Assembly (NCBI GenBank): GCA_035552775.1
Contig: DASZKW010000019.1
Span: 25,750 to 89,749, forward strand
Length of the DNA stretch: 64,000 nt
Direction: 5' to 3'
Origin: DASZKW01 sp035552775
GTDB lineage: Bacteria; Actinomycetota; Acidimicrobiia; Acidimicrobiales; Palsa-688
This document shows, one piece after another, positions 24,840 through 33,589 of this stretch (its first letter is position 1; every line of letters begins with the position of its first letter). The position numbers were made by a program, and so were the translations under genes. The notes below the pieces were generated by a model. It had not been told where the DNA came from. It was given only the letters and a program-made list of their open reading frames with translations, and made no database searches.

Positions 24840-25871
24840 ATGCGCGTCGGGGTGCTCACCGGTGGGGGGGACTGCCCAGGACTGAACGCCGTCATCCGTG
24901 CCGTGGTACGCAAGGGCGAGGTCAGCCACGGCGACGAGTTCGTCGGCTTCCTCGACGGATGGCGGGGCGTGATCGAGGGTCGCACGACCAAGCTCGACGT
25001 CGAGCGTTGCCGGGGCATCCTCCCCCGGGGAGGCACCATCCTCGGTACCTCGCGGACCAACCCGTACAGGATGGAGGGAGCCGTCGAGCGGGCCCTGGAG
25101 ACGTTGCGATCGGAGCGGATCGACGCCCTCGTCGCCATAGGCGGTGAGGACACCTTGGGCGTCGCCAACCGCCTCTACGACGAGGGAGTCGCCATTGTCG
25201 GTGTCCCCAAGACCATCGACAACGACCTGTCCGCCACCGACGTGACGTTTGGCTTCCACACCGCCGTGCAGGTGGCCACCGACGCCATCGACAGGCTGCA
25301 CACCACGGCCGAGTCGCACGACCGCGTCATCGTGTGCGAGGTCATGGGCCGCCACGCCGGCTGGATCGCCACCTACGCGGGCATCGCCGGTGGCGCCGCC
25401 GAGGTGCTCGTCCCCGAGGAGCCCTTCGACATCGAAGAGGTGTGCCGCAACCTCAAGGACCGCCACGCCAAAGGCCGCTACGCGTCGATAGTGGTGGTGG
25501 CAGAGGGGGCCGTCCCCAAGGAGGGCACCATGTCGATGGCGTCGCCCGAAATCGACCAGTTCGGCCACCCGCGCCTCGGCGGCATAGCCAACACCCTGGC
25601 AACCGAGATCGAGGAGCGCACCGGCTTCGAGACGAGGGTGACCATCCTCGGCCACATCCAGCGGGGAGGGACCCCGACCGCGTTCGACAGGGTGCTGGCC
25701 ACCCGCTTCGGCATAGCGGCGAGCGATGCCGTGCACGACCGGGCGTTCGGTCAGATGGTGGCGCTGCGCGGTGACCAGATCGTGCGGGTGCCCCTCACCG
25801 ACGCGGTAACCGAGCTCAAGCTGGTTGACGGGGACCTCCTGCACGGGGTGGCAGCCCCCTTCTTCGGCTGA
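24840..25871 (+). CDS. pfkA: 6-phosphofructokinase, predicted pyrophosphate-dependent
   Basis: Phosphorylates fructose 6-phosphate to the 1,6-bisphosphate. The fold signature GVLTGGGDCPGLNAVIR, the catalytic TIDND (Asp127) and VMGRHAGWIA are present; 343 residues. Two diagnostic positions point to PPi rather than ATP as phosphate donor: Asp104 in GGEDT (Gly in ATP enzymes) and Lys124 in PKTIDND. This pairing is known from the PPi enzyme of Amycolatopsis. Such an enzyme is reversible and could also work in gluconeogenesis, for example from glycerate made by the glycolate island. ATG has AGGAGGAACG just before it. Confidence 0.93.
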   Translation: MRVGVLTGGGDCPGLNAVIRAVVRKGEVSHGDEFVGFLDGWRGVIEGRTTKLDVERCRGILPRGGTILGTSRTNPYRMEGAVERALETLRSERIDALVAIGGEDTLGVANRLYDEGVAIVGVPKTIDNDLSATDVTFGFHTAVQVATDAIDRLHTTAESHDRVIVCEVMGRHAGWIATYAGIAGGAAEVLVPEEPFDIEEVCRNLKDRHAKGRYASIVVVAEGAVPKEGTMSMASPEIDQFGHPRLGGIANTLATEIEERTGFETRVTILGHIQRGGTPTAFDRVLATRFGIAASDAVHDRAFGQMVALRGDQIVRVPLTDAVTELKLVDGDLLHGVAAPFFG

Positions 25872-25899
25872 TCGCCGCGCCCGGGGGTCCACACAGGTG

Positions 25900-26715
25900 T
25901 CAATCGGGGGGAACGAATGCCCCCGACCGTTCGAGCAACTGGTGGAGGGCACCGAGGAGGTCAGGTGCGGCGGCCACCACCACGCCGTCGGGAGAAACCT
26001 CGACCACGGCGCCGGCTTCCTCACATATGAGCCGCCCCGCCGCCAGGTCCCACGGCCCCAGACCCCACTCGTAGTAGGCGTCCAACCTGCCCCCCGCCAC
26101 CCAGCACAGGTCCAGGGCAGCGGACCCGAAGCGGCGGATGTCGCGCACCTCGGGGACCACCCGGGCCAGCACCTGGCCCGCCCACGCCCGCCGGCGGCGA
26201 TCGTAGGAGAACCCCGTCCCCACCAGGGCAGTGGACAGCGTGGACCGCCCGACAGCCACCGCGCATGGTTCCCCGTTGCGGGTCGCCCCCCGGCCGCGCG
26301 CCGCGCTCCACTCCTCGCCCCGCGACGGGTCTACGACCACCCCGACGGCGAGACGGCCACGCCACTCGGCTGCGATCGACACCGACCAGGCGGGTACCCC
26401 GAAGAGGTAATTGGTGGTTCCGTCCAGGGGGTCAACGATCCAGCGCACGTCCGTCGTGCCGTCGCGGCTCGCCCCCTCCTCGGCGAGCAGCGAGTCACCC
26501 GGCCGGCGATGGTCGAGGACTGCGCTCACGTGCGCTTCGGCCGCCCGGTCGACCTCCGACACCATGTCGGTGGGCGACGACTTCGTCTCGACGTTGTCGC
26601 GCCGACCTCCGTAATGGACCGCCAGGATGCCGGCGACCCCTCGGGCCGCGTCGAGCGCCACGGCGCTCAGCTCGCTTAGGAGGTCGTCAGAGGGGAGGCT
26701 CTCGGTGGATGGCAC
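25900..26715 (-). CDS. Inositol monophosphatase family protein
   Basis: A Mg2+/Li+-sensitive phosphatase fold of 271 residues. Family motifs are LAEEG (metal-binding Glu), WIVDPLDGTTNYLFG (the DPLDGT metal site) and GPWDLAAGRLICEEAGA near the C-terminus. Substrate may be inositol-1-phosphate or histidinol phosphate; the sequence does not decide. The start is GTG at 26715. It converges on pfkA with 28 bp between stops and is divergent from the PIG-L gene. Confidence 0.85.
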   Translation of the reverse strand: MPSTESLPSDDLLSELSAVALDAARGVAGILAVHYGGRRDNVETKSSPTDMVSEVDRAAEAHVSAVLDHRRPGDSLLAEEGASRDGTTDVRWIVDPLDGTTNYLFGVPAWSVSIAAEWRGRLAVGVVVDPSRGEEWSAARGRGATRNGEPCAVAVGRSTLSTALVGTGFSYDRRRRAWAGQVLARVVPEVRDIRRFGSAALDLCWVAGGRLDAYYEWGLGPWDLAAGRLICEEAGAVVEVSPDGVVVAAAPDLLGALHQLLERSGAFVPPD

Positions 26716-26821
26716 CAGCAGTTCCTACCCGGTCGCACTGCGCCCAACAGCGACGGAATGCTCACTCCAGGGGGGCAAGCGGGTCGGGCTCGGGCCCGGG
26801 CCCTCCCGGTATCCTCCAACC

Positions 26822-27529
26822 GTGGCCGAGATCCTCGCAGATGTACCGGCCAGCGTCCTGGCCATCTACGCCCACCCCGACGATCCCGACGTGTCGTGCG
26901 GGGGGACTCTCGCCGCGTGGGCGGCCGCCGGAAGCGTCATCCACGTGTGCATCTGCGCCCGGGGGGACAAGGGGTCGGCGGACCCGGCCGTCGTCGCCGA
27001 GGTGCTCGTCGAGCAGCGCCGCCGGGAGGTCGCCGCCGCCGGTGCGACCCTCGGAGTCAGCGGGCATCATTGGCTCGGCTTCGCCGACGGCGAAGTGGAC
27101 GACGCCGCCGCCCTGCGCGCCGAGCTGGTCCGCCTGATCAGGCGCCTCCGGCCCGACGCCGTCATCGGCGCCGATCCCACCGCCGTGTACTTCGGCCAGC
27201 ACTACGTGAACCATCGCGACCACCGGGTGGTCGGATGGGCCACCCTGGACGCAGTGACGCCCGCCGCGGCCAATCCGCACTACTTCCCCGACGCCGGTCC
27301 CGCCCACCGCGTGACCACGCTGCTGCTGTCGGGAACCCTGGAACCGGACTGCTGGGTGGACATCAGCGCCACCATCGACCGCAAGGCCGCGGCGGTCGCC
27401 TGCCACGAGACCCAAGTCGGCGAACCGGGGGAGTGGTTGCGTACCGTGGTGGTGCAGCGAGCGGAGGAGGCGGGACGCCAGGCGGGCGTCCGGTACGCCG
27501 AGGGCTACCGCCGCCTGACGCTGGCGTAA
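26822..27529 (+). CDS. PIG-L family deacetylase
   Basis: A zinc-dependent N-acetylglucosaminyl-type deacetylase of the LmbE/PIG-L family, 235 residues. The zinc motif AHPDD is at the N-terminus (AIYAHPDDPDVSCGG), with HRDHR as the third ligand region (YVNHRDHRVVGW). The family includes mycothiol enzymes MshB and Mca, but the substrate here is open. GTG at 26822 is chosen because the family begins just before AHPDD. dinB starts 6 bp after its stop, so they are likely cotranscribed. Confidence 0.85.
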   Translation: MAEILADVPASVLAIYAHPDDPDVSCGGTLAAWAAAGSVIHVCICARGDKGSADPAVVAEVLVEQRRREVAAAGATLGVSGHHWLGFADGEVDDAAALRAELVRLIRRLRPDAVIGADPTAVYFGQHYVNHRDHRVVGWATLDAVTPAAANPHYFPDAGPAHRVTTLLLSGTLEPDCWVDISATIDRKAAAVACHETQVGEPGEWLRTVVVQRAEEAGRQAGVRYAEGYRRLTLA

Positions 27530-27535
27530 CGGTCC

Positions 27536-28963
27536 ATGGGCGTCGGGGACCGGTCCAGGAGACGGGACGCCGCGGCGGGGGCGCCGGCCATCGTCCACGT
27601 CGACATGGACGCCTTCTTTGCCGCCGTGGAGGTGCTCGACGATCCACACCTCGCCGGCCGGCCCCTCGTTGTCGGCGGCATCGGTCGCCGGGGGGTGGTG
27701 GCGTCGTGTAGCTACGAGGCCCGTGCCTTCGGCATCCGCTCCGCCATGCCGTCCGGGCAGGCCCGACGGCTATGCCCCCACGCCACCTTCGTCGCCGGCC
27801 GCTACGACCGCTACGCCGAGGTGAGCAGGGCCATCCACGAGATCTTCGGGCGCTACACCCCCCTGGTGGAGGGGATCGCGCTCGACGAGGCGTTCCTCGA
27901 CGTCAGCGGGGCCAGGCGGCTCTTCGGCCCCGCGCCGACCATCGCCGCCCGCATCCGCCGCGATGTCCTCGAAGAGGTCAGGCTCGCCTGCTCGGTGGGT
28001 GTGGCCGCCACCAAGTTCGTCGCCAAACTGGCCTCGGAGGCGGCCAAGCCCCGTGCCGCCCTGGCCGGCACCATTCCCGGCTCGGGAGTCGTCGTGGTAA
28101 GAGCCGGCGCCGAGCTGGCCTTTTTGCACCCTCTGCCTATCGAGGCGTTGTGGGGTGTCGGTCCTGCGACCGCGGTCCGCCTCCGTCGTCTGGGCGTGAC
28201 GACGGTAGGCCAACTAGCCTCCGTACCGGTCGAGGCGCTCGAGTCGTCGGTGGGACGGGCCAGCGGCCGCCACCTGCACCAACTGGCCCGGGCGATCGAT
28301 CTCCGACCGGTGCAGGCCAACCAGGCGCCCAAGTCAGTGGGTCACGAAGAGACGTGGGCATACGACCGCTACGACCCGGCAGACCTGCACCTACAGGTCG
28401 TCCGCATGGCGGACGCGGTCGCGGCCCGGATGCGCCGGGCAGGCGTCACGGGGCGCACCGTCACGTTGAAGGTCCGCTTCGGCGATTTCCGCACCGTCAC
28501 CCGGAGCCAGACGCTTGCCACCGGCGTCGACAGCGGCCCCACGCTGGCCAAGGTGGGGGCTGGTCTGCTGGCCCGGATCGACCCGTCCGCCGGCGTCCGC
28601 CTGCTCGGCCTGTCGGTCTCGTCACTCGTGCCCGGCCGTGCGGTGAGCACCGGCGCGGCGGGCCAAGCTGGCCAGGCCGTGCTCGGCGCCGACCCGGGAG
28701 AGCAGATGGTTCTCGACCTGCACCTCGAGCGGGACGGACCCGACGCCGGTACCCCCGCGGGTTGGCAGGCGGCGACCGGAGCCGTCGACGAGGTGCGACG
28801 GCGCTTCGGGGAGGCGGCGGTGGGACCGGCGGCGCTGCTGGTGGGGTCCCGGCTTCGCCTGAAACGCCGAGGCGACACCCAGTGGGGCCCGGCGCCCGAG
28901 CCCGACGGCACGGGCGTCGGCACGGGCGACGGCACCGGTCCCCGACCGGGACCCGAGACCTGA
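27536..28963 (+). CDS. dinB: DNA polymerase IV
   Basis: A Y-family translesion polymerase. Catalytic acids are Asp23 and Asp25 (HVDMDAFFAAVE) and Asp117-Glu118 (LDEAFLDVSG). CSYEARAFGIRSAMP, the helix-hairpin-helix region (LWGVGPATAVRLRRLGV) and the little-finger domain follow. QMVLDL at 390-395 resembles a beta-clamp binding motif. At 475 residues it is longer than most, owing to a Gly/Pro-rich C-terminal tail after about residue 440. No LexA box was seen upstream of it or of the PIG-L gene. Confidence 0.93.
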   Translation: MGVGDRSRRRDAAAGAPAIVHVDMDAFFAAVEVLDDPHLAGRPLVVGGIGRRGVVASCSYEARAFGIRSAMPSGQARRLCPHATFVAGRYDRYAEVSRAIHEIFGRYTPLVEGIALDEAFLDVSGARRLFGPAPTIAARIRRDVLEEVRLACSVGVAATKFVAKLASEAAKPRAALAGTIPGSGVVVVRAGAELAFLHPLPIEALWGVGPATAVRLRRLGVTTVGQLASVPVEALESSVGRASGRHLHQLARAIDLRPVQANQAPKSVGHEETWAYDRYDPADLHLQVVRMADAVAARMRRAGVTGRTVTLKVRFGDFRTVTRSQTLATGVDSGPTLAKVGAGLLARIDPSAGVRLLGLSVSSLVPGRAVSTGAAGQAGQAVLGADPGEQMVLDLHLERDGPDAGTPAGWQAATGAVDEVRRRFGEAAVGPAALLVGSRLRLKRRGDTQWGPAPEPDGTGVGTGDGTGPRPGPET

Positions 28964-29303
28964 GTGGTCGGCGGGTGGCTTGTGCAAGCGACCGGTGGCG
29001 AATGGTGGGAGGGGTCCGCACCCGATGTGCGTCCGTGTCAATTGAAGCGCGTGCGCGGGGGGTCGGGCGTTGTAGGCGCGCGGGCCCCGGCGTCGAAGGC
29101 GCGCGGACTCGGGCGTTGTGCACCGAAAGGAGCGCGGGCCCTGGCGTTGTGCACGCCGGTTGCGGTACAGCGACGCTGAGCATCCATTTCGCCGGCCGCA
29201 GCTCGGGCGCGCGGGTACGGTCCGGTGCGTGTTGCGGTACGGTGCAAGGTGACGTGATCACCACCGACACGTCACCGACAGCCCAGGTGCGAGGGTGGGG
29301 CCA
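28964..29303. other. Intergenic region with degenerate GC-rich repeats
   Basis: No gene supported. Positions 29060-29162 contain irregular repeats of a GGCGTTGT element and a GCGCGCGG / GAGCGCGGGCCC element. The 3' part carries the inverted repeat at 29248-29276 upstream of the DUF3040 gene. Confidence 0.6.
29248..29276. promoter_or_regulatory. Inverted repeat GGTGACGTG-N11-CACGTCACC before the DUF3040 gene
   Basis: Two perfect 9-bp arms separated by 11 bp, ending 27 bp before the chosen start. The spacing, about two helical turns centre to centre, suits a dimeric regulator. A hairpin in the leader is also possible; there is no T run that would make it a terminator. Confidence 0.5.
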
Positions 29304-29678
29304 GTGCCGCTTTCCGAAGACGAACAACGCATTCTCCATGAGATCGAGCAGCGGTTCTACGCGAACGATCCGCAGCGTGCGAAGCGGATCAGTTCCTCGA
29401 CGCTGCCCCGGTACCTAGCCCGCAACTGCCGATGGTCGGCGCTTGGCTTCGTCGTCGGCTTGGCCATCCTGCTTGTTTCCTTCGCCACCAGTTTGCTGGT
29501 GGGGGTGCTCGGGATGGTTGTCATGCTGGCCAGCGCCGTCGTGCTCACCCAGAACTTGCGCAAGATGGGACGCCACGGCTGGCAGCAACTTAGCCAGAAC
29601 GTGAAGTCCCGCAACGTCAACGAAGCGTGGGTCGACGCTCGAGAGCGCCTTCGCCGGCGCTTCGAGGGCGGGAGCTGA
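29304..29678 (+). CDS. DUF3040 small membrane protein
   Basis: A 124-residue actinobacterial protein of unknown function with the DUF3040 signature VPLSEDEQRILHEIEQRFYANDP at the start and two membrane segments (about 45-65 and 68-85: LGFVVGLAILLVSFATSLLVGVLGMVVMLASAVVL). The C-terminal part is charged. The second in-frame GTG (29304) is chosen because the family begins with PLSEDEQ and GGTGGGG lies 3 bp upstream; GTG 29295 is possible. Genes of this family often lie near mraZ, as here. Confidence 0.85.
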   Translation: MPLSEDEQRILHEIEQRFYANDPQRAKRISSSTLPRYLARNCRWSALGFVVGLAILLVSFATSLLVGVLGMVVMLASAVVLTQNLRKMGRHGWQQLSQNVKSRNVNEAWVDARERLRRRFEGGS

Positions 29679-29746
29679 AGCGGACGTAGGCGTCGGGCCC
29701 GGCGCCCTCCGATTCCGGTCCGGTTAGCCCCGGAGGCGGGGTCGGC

Positions 29747-32251
29747 TCACCAGCCGGCCCCGGCATCCACGGACGCCGGCAGTGCGGAGGACGGTGGGTC
29801 GACCGTCGGGGGACCCCACGCCTGGCGGGGATCGAGCAGCCGCGTGAGCCTCTTGCCCGCGGACGCCATCGAATCCAGGCGGGCGACCAGGTCTTGCGCT
29901 ATCGCCCGCGCCCGCGCCGCATCCGTCGCCTCCACGCCCCCGGCGGCGAACGTCGCCCTCTCCACCAGGGCACTCAACTCCACCAGGGCAACCGGTTCGC
30001 CCGCCGCCTCGCCGCCCGCCGCCCCTCCGGCCACCCGGCCACCGGCGCCGGCACTGCGCTGCCTGATCCACTCGCTGCGGCCCAGCAGAGCCCGGACCTC
30101 GCGCTCGGCACGGTGGGCGAACTCGGTCACCGTCTCGTCCCCCCGGCGCCGCACCCCCCACCAGGCCAGCGCCTCGGCCAGTTCGATCCACGAGCCGAGG
30201 ACCCGCGCCGATCCGCTCGCCCGGCTGTCCAACGCCCGTCGCCGCCAGCGCAGGCGGCGGGCGGCCCCGCACGACACCATCGCCAGCACCAGCGCGCCGA
30301 GGAGGGAGGCGACAACGACGCCGGCGAGCACCAGGGGGGACAGACCGGCGGGGGAGCGCCGCGGCGCCGAGGGGGCTGGCGCCCCGACGGCGTGGGGGGC
30401 TGCCGCGGGGTGCTTGGCCTTGGGGGAGGGTGCCGTGGTGGGAGGGGTGGCGGGCACCGTCGTGGTAGGCGTCGCCGCCGGCTGCGCCTGGACCTCTGTC
30501 ACGCCCGTGTAGCCGCTGCCGCCGGGCACCTGGCGCCCCGGTGTGGGCTCGAAGGGGACCCAGCCCACGGTGGGGAAGTAGACCTCGGGCCAGGCGTGGG
30601 CGTCGGCGTCGGTGACCTGGTAGACGCCGTCGGCGCCCCGGGTGCCAGATTGGAACCCCACGGCGATGCGGGTGGGAAGGCCGGCGAGACGGGCGAGCAC
30701 CGCGTAGGCGCCGGCGTATTGCTGGCAGTAGCCGGAGCGGGTGTCGAAGAGGAAGTCCTCGAGGGCGTTGGTGGAGTCGTCGTTGGGTGGCGTCATGCTG
30801 TATGTGAAGGCGGAAGTGTGGAAGTAAGCCTCGAGGGCGTAGGCCTTGGCGTACTCGGTGGTGGCCCCGGCGGTGATCCGACCGGCCAGCGCGGCCACCG
30901 GCTCGGGTATGGGCGGGAGGCTGAGGTAGCGGGTCATCGTCCCTGCCGCCACCCGGGGGACGGCGGTCAGCGCCCGGGGGTTGAGCGATGCCAGTTCCTC
31001 GATGGACGTCACCTGGTAGTTCTCCCCATTCGCGGTGGGCTCGGAGGAGATGAGGCTGCCCGACACCGGGTCCCAGGTGATCCGGTGGCCACCGATGACG
31101 GCTTCGGGGTCGAACGCGGCGGGCAACCAGATCGAGTCGAGGGCCTGGATGTGGAAGTCCTCGACGACCTGACGGGCTCCCTTGGGGGGCGGCGCCACGC
31201 CTGGAAGTTTGTTGTCGAAGGCCTGGTAGGAGTCGCTCGACTGCCACGCCGCGCCGGTGAATGTGTCGAGCGAGGTGAGCCGCCAGTAGGAGGGTTGGCT
31301 GCTCCTGACGGTCATGACCGGGGTGTGGTTCTCGGTCAGCAGGCGGGTCTTCAACTCGTCGAAAGGGCTCGGCGTGATCCTGTTGGCCCCCCCACCACCA
31401 CCCGCCAGCTTCCACCCGAGCACACCGGTCCCCTCTGCGCCCGGTACCAGGGCAGCGCCGCCGACAGCGGCGAGGGTCGCCAGGGCGGCGCAGGCGGCGC
31501 CGACGGCCACGGCCCGTCCCGATGCTCCACCGTGGCGTCCCCCGAGCCACACGGTGTCTCGGCGACCCACCGTGATGCGGTGGACCAGGAAGAAAGCCAC
31601 CAGGGCGGCGACCTCGATCCCCACAGCCCCCGTCCGGCCCCGCGCGGTGCCCAACGAGCAGCAGACGACGAAGAGGGCCAACGCCGGAGCCAGCGCGGGC
31701 AGGGCCCAACGGACGCGGAAGGCGAGCCAGTCGCCGGCGGCGGCCACCACGCCCACCCCCCACACGGCCAGAACCGTGAACTCGGGGGCGGCGCGCGCCG
31801 GGGTGACCATGGTGGCGAAATCGCCCGACAGGCGATCGAGCGCCTGGGCGAGGGCGTGCCACGAGTGGCCCACCGGCAGGGCGACGGTGAGGTCCTGGGG
31901 GAAGACCAGATATGGGCCGAGGGCCGCCACCACCAAGACGGTGACGCCGAGGGCTACCGGGCGCGGCCATTTCAGGCGGCGGAGGCCCCAGGCGGCCAGG
32001 TGGGTCACGACCGCCGCCACTACCACCGGCCCGACCCACGCAGACGTGGTGAAGACTCGGGCGAAGCCGGCTGCCGACGCGACGGTCAGCGAGGCGAGGA
32101 ACGCGACGGCGGCGGCGCCCGAACCCGCGTCACTCGAACGGCGCCGGCTGCCGCCCGCGGGGCGTCGCGTCGGACCAGGGTCGCCGGCGCCGGGTCGGGG
32201 GGCCACGACCGTCGGGCGGGACGTACCCGGCGGCGGGAGCCTCGTCAGCAC
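29747..32251 (-). CDS. Transglutaminase-like membrane protein (TgpA type)
   Basis: An 834-residue protein with about seven N-terminal membrane segments (residues about 50-270), a large extracytoplasmic domain with a transglutaminase core (RSGYCQQYAGAYAVLARLAGLPTR with the Cys, DADAHAWPEVYF with His and Asp, GWVPFEPTPG), a Pro/Ala/Thr linker (AQPAATPTTTVPATPPTTAP), one further membrane segment and a cytoplasmic DUF4129-like end. It is the last gene of a MoxR-DUF58-TgpA unit, a widespread trio of unclear role, perhaps in envelope protein processing. GTG at 32251 lies 33 bp after the DUF58 stop. Confidence 0.88.
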   Translation of the reverse strand: MLTRLPPPGTSRPTVVAPRPGAGDPGPTRRPAGGSRRRSSDAGSGAAAVAFLASLTVASAAGFARVFTTSAWVGPVVVAAVVTHLAAWGLRRLKWPRPVALGVTVLVVAALGPYLVFPQDLTVALPVGHSWHALAQALDRLSGDFATMVTPARAAPEFTVLAVWGVGVVAAAGDWLAFRVRWALPALAPALALFVVCCSLGTARGRTGAVGIEVAALVAFFLVHRITVGRRDTVWLGGRHGGASGRAVAVGAACAALATLAAVGGAALVPGAEGTGVLGWKLAGGGGGANRITPSPFDELKTRLLTENHTPVMTVRSSQPSYWRLTSLDTFTGAAWQSSDSYQAFDNKLPGVAPPPKGARQVVEDFHIQALDSIWLPAAFDPEAVIGGHRITWDPVSGSLISSEPTANGENYQVTSIEELASLNPRALTAVPRVAAGTMTRYLSLPPIPEPVAALAGRITAGATTEYAKAYALEAYFHTSAFTYSMTPPNDDSTNALEDFLFDTRSGYCQQYAGAYAVLARLAGLPTRIAVGFQSGTRGADGVYQVTDADAHAWPEVYFPTVGWVPFEPTPGRQVPGGSGYTGVTEVQAQPAATPTTTVPATPPTTAPSPKAKHPAAAPHAVGAPAPSAPRRSPAGLSPLVLAGVVVASLLGALVLAMVSCGAARRLRWRRRALDSRASGSARVLGSWIELAEALAWWGVRRRGDETVTEFAHRAEREVRALLGRSEWIRQRSAGAGGRVAGGAAGGEAAGEPVALVELSALVERATFAAGGVEATDAARARAIAQDLVARLDSMASAGKRLTRLLDPRQAWGPPTVDPPSSALPASVDAGAGW

Positions 32252-32284
32252 CGGCGTCGCGTCTGTCGTCGGTGGCTGGTCATG

Positions 32285-33589
32285 TCACGATCGTCGCCGC
32301 GTCGGCACACGCGCCGCCTGCTCCCAGGCGGAGGCGAAGCCGGTCCCGGGGGGTACCCGCACGACGCGCACCGGCATGTCGCGCCCGGGGCTCGGCGCGG
32401 TCCCTGCACCCACAACGCCGGCCGCGCTCCGCTGCCACTCGGGAGCGCGCTCCACGATCACCGCGGTGAACGACGACGGTGCCCCCATGCGTCCCAGGGC
32501 ACTGAGGTCGGCGGGGCGGGCGCCGTCGGTGGTGGCCATGATGAGGGCCGCCGCCCCCCCGGCCCGGCGAAGAGGCGCCAGCAACGGTGCCACCCCGCCG
32601 ACCGGATGGGCCCGGGCGGACGCGAGGAGGTCCATGATCGCGGACCGGTGGGCGCTCGAAGCGCCGAAGCCGGTGTCGCCGTAGGCGACGGTTGCGGCGC
32701 CGTCCGGGTGCGAGGAACGACCGCCGCCGCTGGTGAGGACCCGCACGGAGGTGCCGGCGCGCAGGGCGGCCTCGGCCAGGCTGGCGACCGCGGTGAGGAC
32801 CATCTCGAGCGATGCCGGGCTGTGCACGCTGGCGCGCAGGTCGCCGACGAGGGTGAGGCGACCCTGCCACACGTTCTGCTCCTGGCGGATCATGAGCTCG
32901 TCGTGACGGGCGCTCGACGCCCAGTGGACCCTGCGCAGATCGTCACCCGTGCGGTACTCGCGCAGCGCGTAGAAGTCGTCGCCGCGCGCCCCGACGACCG
33001 GCGCCCCGGTGGACGCCTGGTGTTCGATCCCCACGCTGACCGCCGGGGCCCTGACCACCTCCACGCGGGGGTAGACGGTCAGGTCGGAGGTCGTCGCGCC
33101 CCGGCGGGCGGTGCGCACCAGGCCGAACGGGTCGCTCAGCACCAGTTCGAGCGGGCCGAGGGCGAACACGCCCCTCTGCTCGGTGGGGAGCCGGTAGGCG
33201 GAGCGCACCACTTCCCCGGGCGCCAGGGGGGCGATCGAGAAGGTAGCCCAGCGCCTGCCACCGTCGAAGGGGTCGAGCGCGCCGAGCACAGGTGAGCGGC
33301 GCCGGTTGCGATTGCACACGGCGATCTCCACGCGGGCTGACTCCCCGGCTTCGACCCGTCGAGGGTGGACGTGGCGCTCGGTGTCCAGGCGCCATTGGCG
33401 CGCCTTGGTCCAGGTGGCGGCGGCGCCCAGGAGCACGACGGCGGCCATGGCGACGGGCAGAAGCTCCTTGATGCCCACGAGGAGCCCGCCGGCCCCCAGC
33501 GTGGCGGCCACGGCGAGGAGGGTCCAGCCCCGCCGGGTGAGGGCAGCGCCGGTGGCGAACTCGGTGGTCGGGGCGCCTCGTTCAGCCAC
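32285..33589 (-). CDS. DUF58 domain protein (MoxR partner)
   Basis: A 434-residue protein with two N-terminal membrane helices (GWTLLAVAATLGAGGLLVGI, LLPVAMAAVVLLGAAAT) and the DUF58 hallmark LREYRTGDDLRRVHW followed by SSARHDELMIRQ. The part after it has von Willebrand A-like features. It starts at GTG 33589 inside the end of the MoxR gene (8-bp overlap), so it is translated from the same message. DUF58 proteins are thought to be chaperoned by MoxR ATPases. Confidence 0.88.
   Translation of the reverse strand: MAERGAPTTEFATGAALTRRGWTLLAVAATLGAGGLLVGIKELLPVAMAAVVLLGAAATWTKARQWRLDTERHVHPRRVEAGESARVEIAVCNRNRRRSPVLGALDPFDGGRRWATFSIAPLAPGEVVRSAYRLPTEQRGVFALGPLELVLSDPFGLVRTARRGATTSDLTVYPRVEVVRAPAVSVGIEHQASTGAPVVGARGDDFYALREYRTGDDLRRVHWASSARHDELMIRQEQNVWQGRLTLVGDLRASVHSPASLEMVLTAVASLAEAALRAGTSVRVLTSGGGRSSHPDGAATVAYGDTGFGASSAHRSAIMDLLASARAHPVGGVAPLLAPLRRAGGAAALIMATTDGARPADLSALGRMGAPSSFTAVIVERAPEWQRSAAGVVGAGTAPSPGRDMPVRVVRVPPGTGFASAWEQAARVPTRRRS

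Noticed and set aside
29894..33295. A 1133-codon open frame on the plus strand
   Set aside because: It is antisense to the transglutaminase and DUF58 genes, is made of Arg/Gly/His-rich low-complexity sequence without any family motif, and arises from the high GC content.
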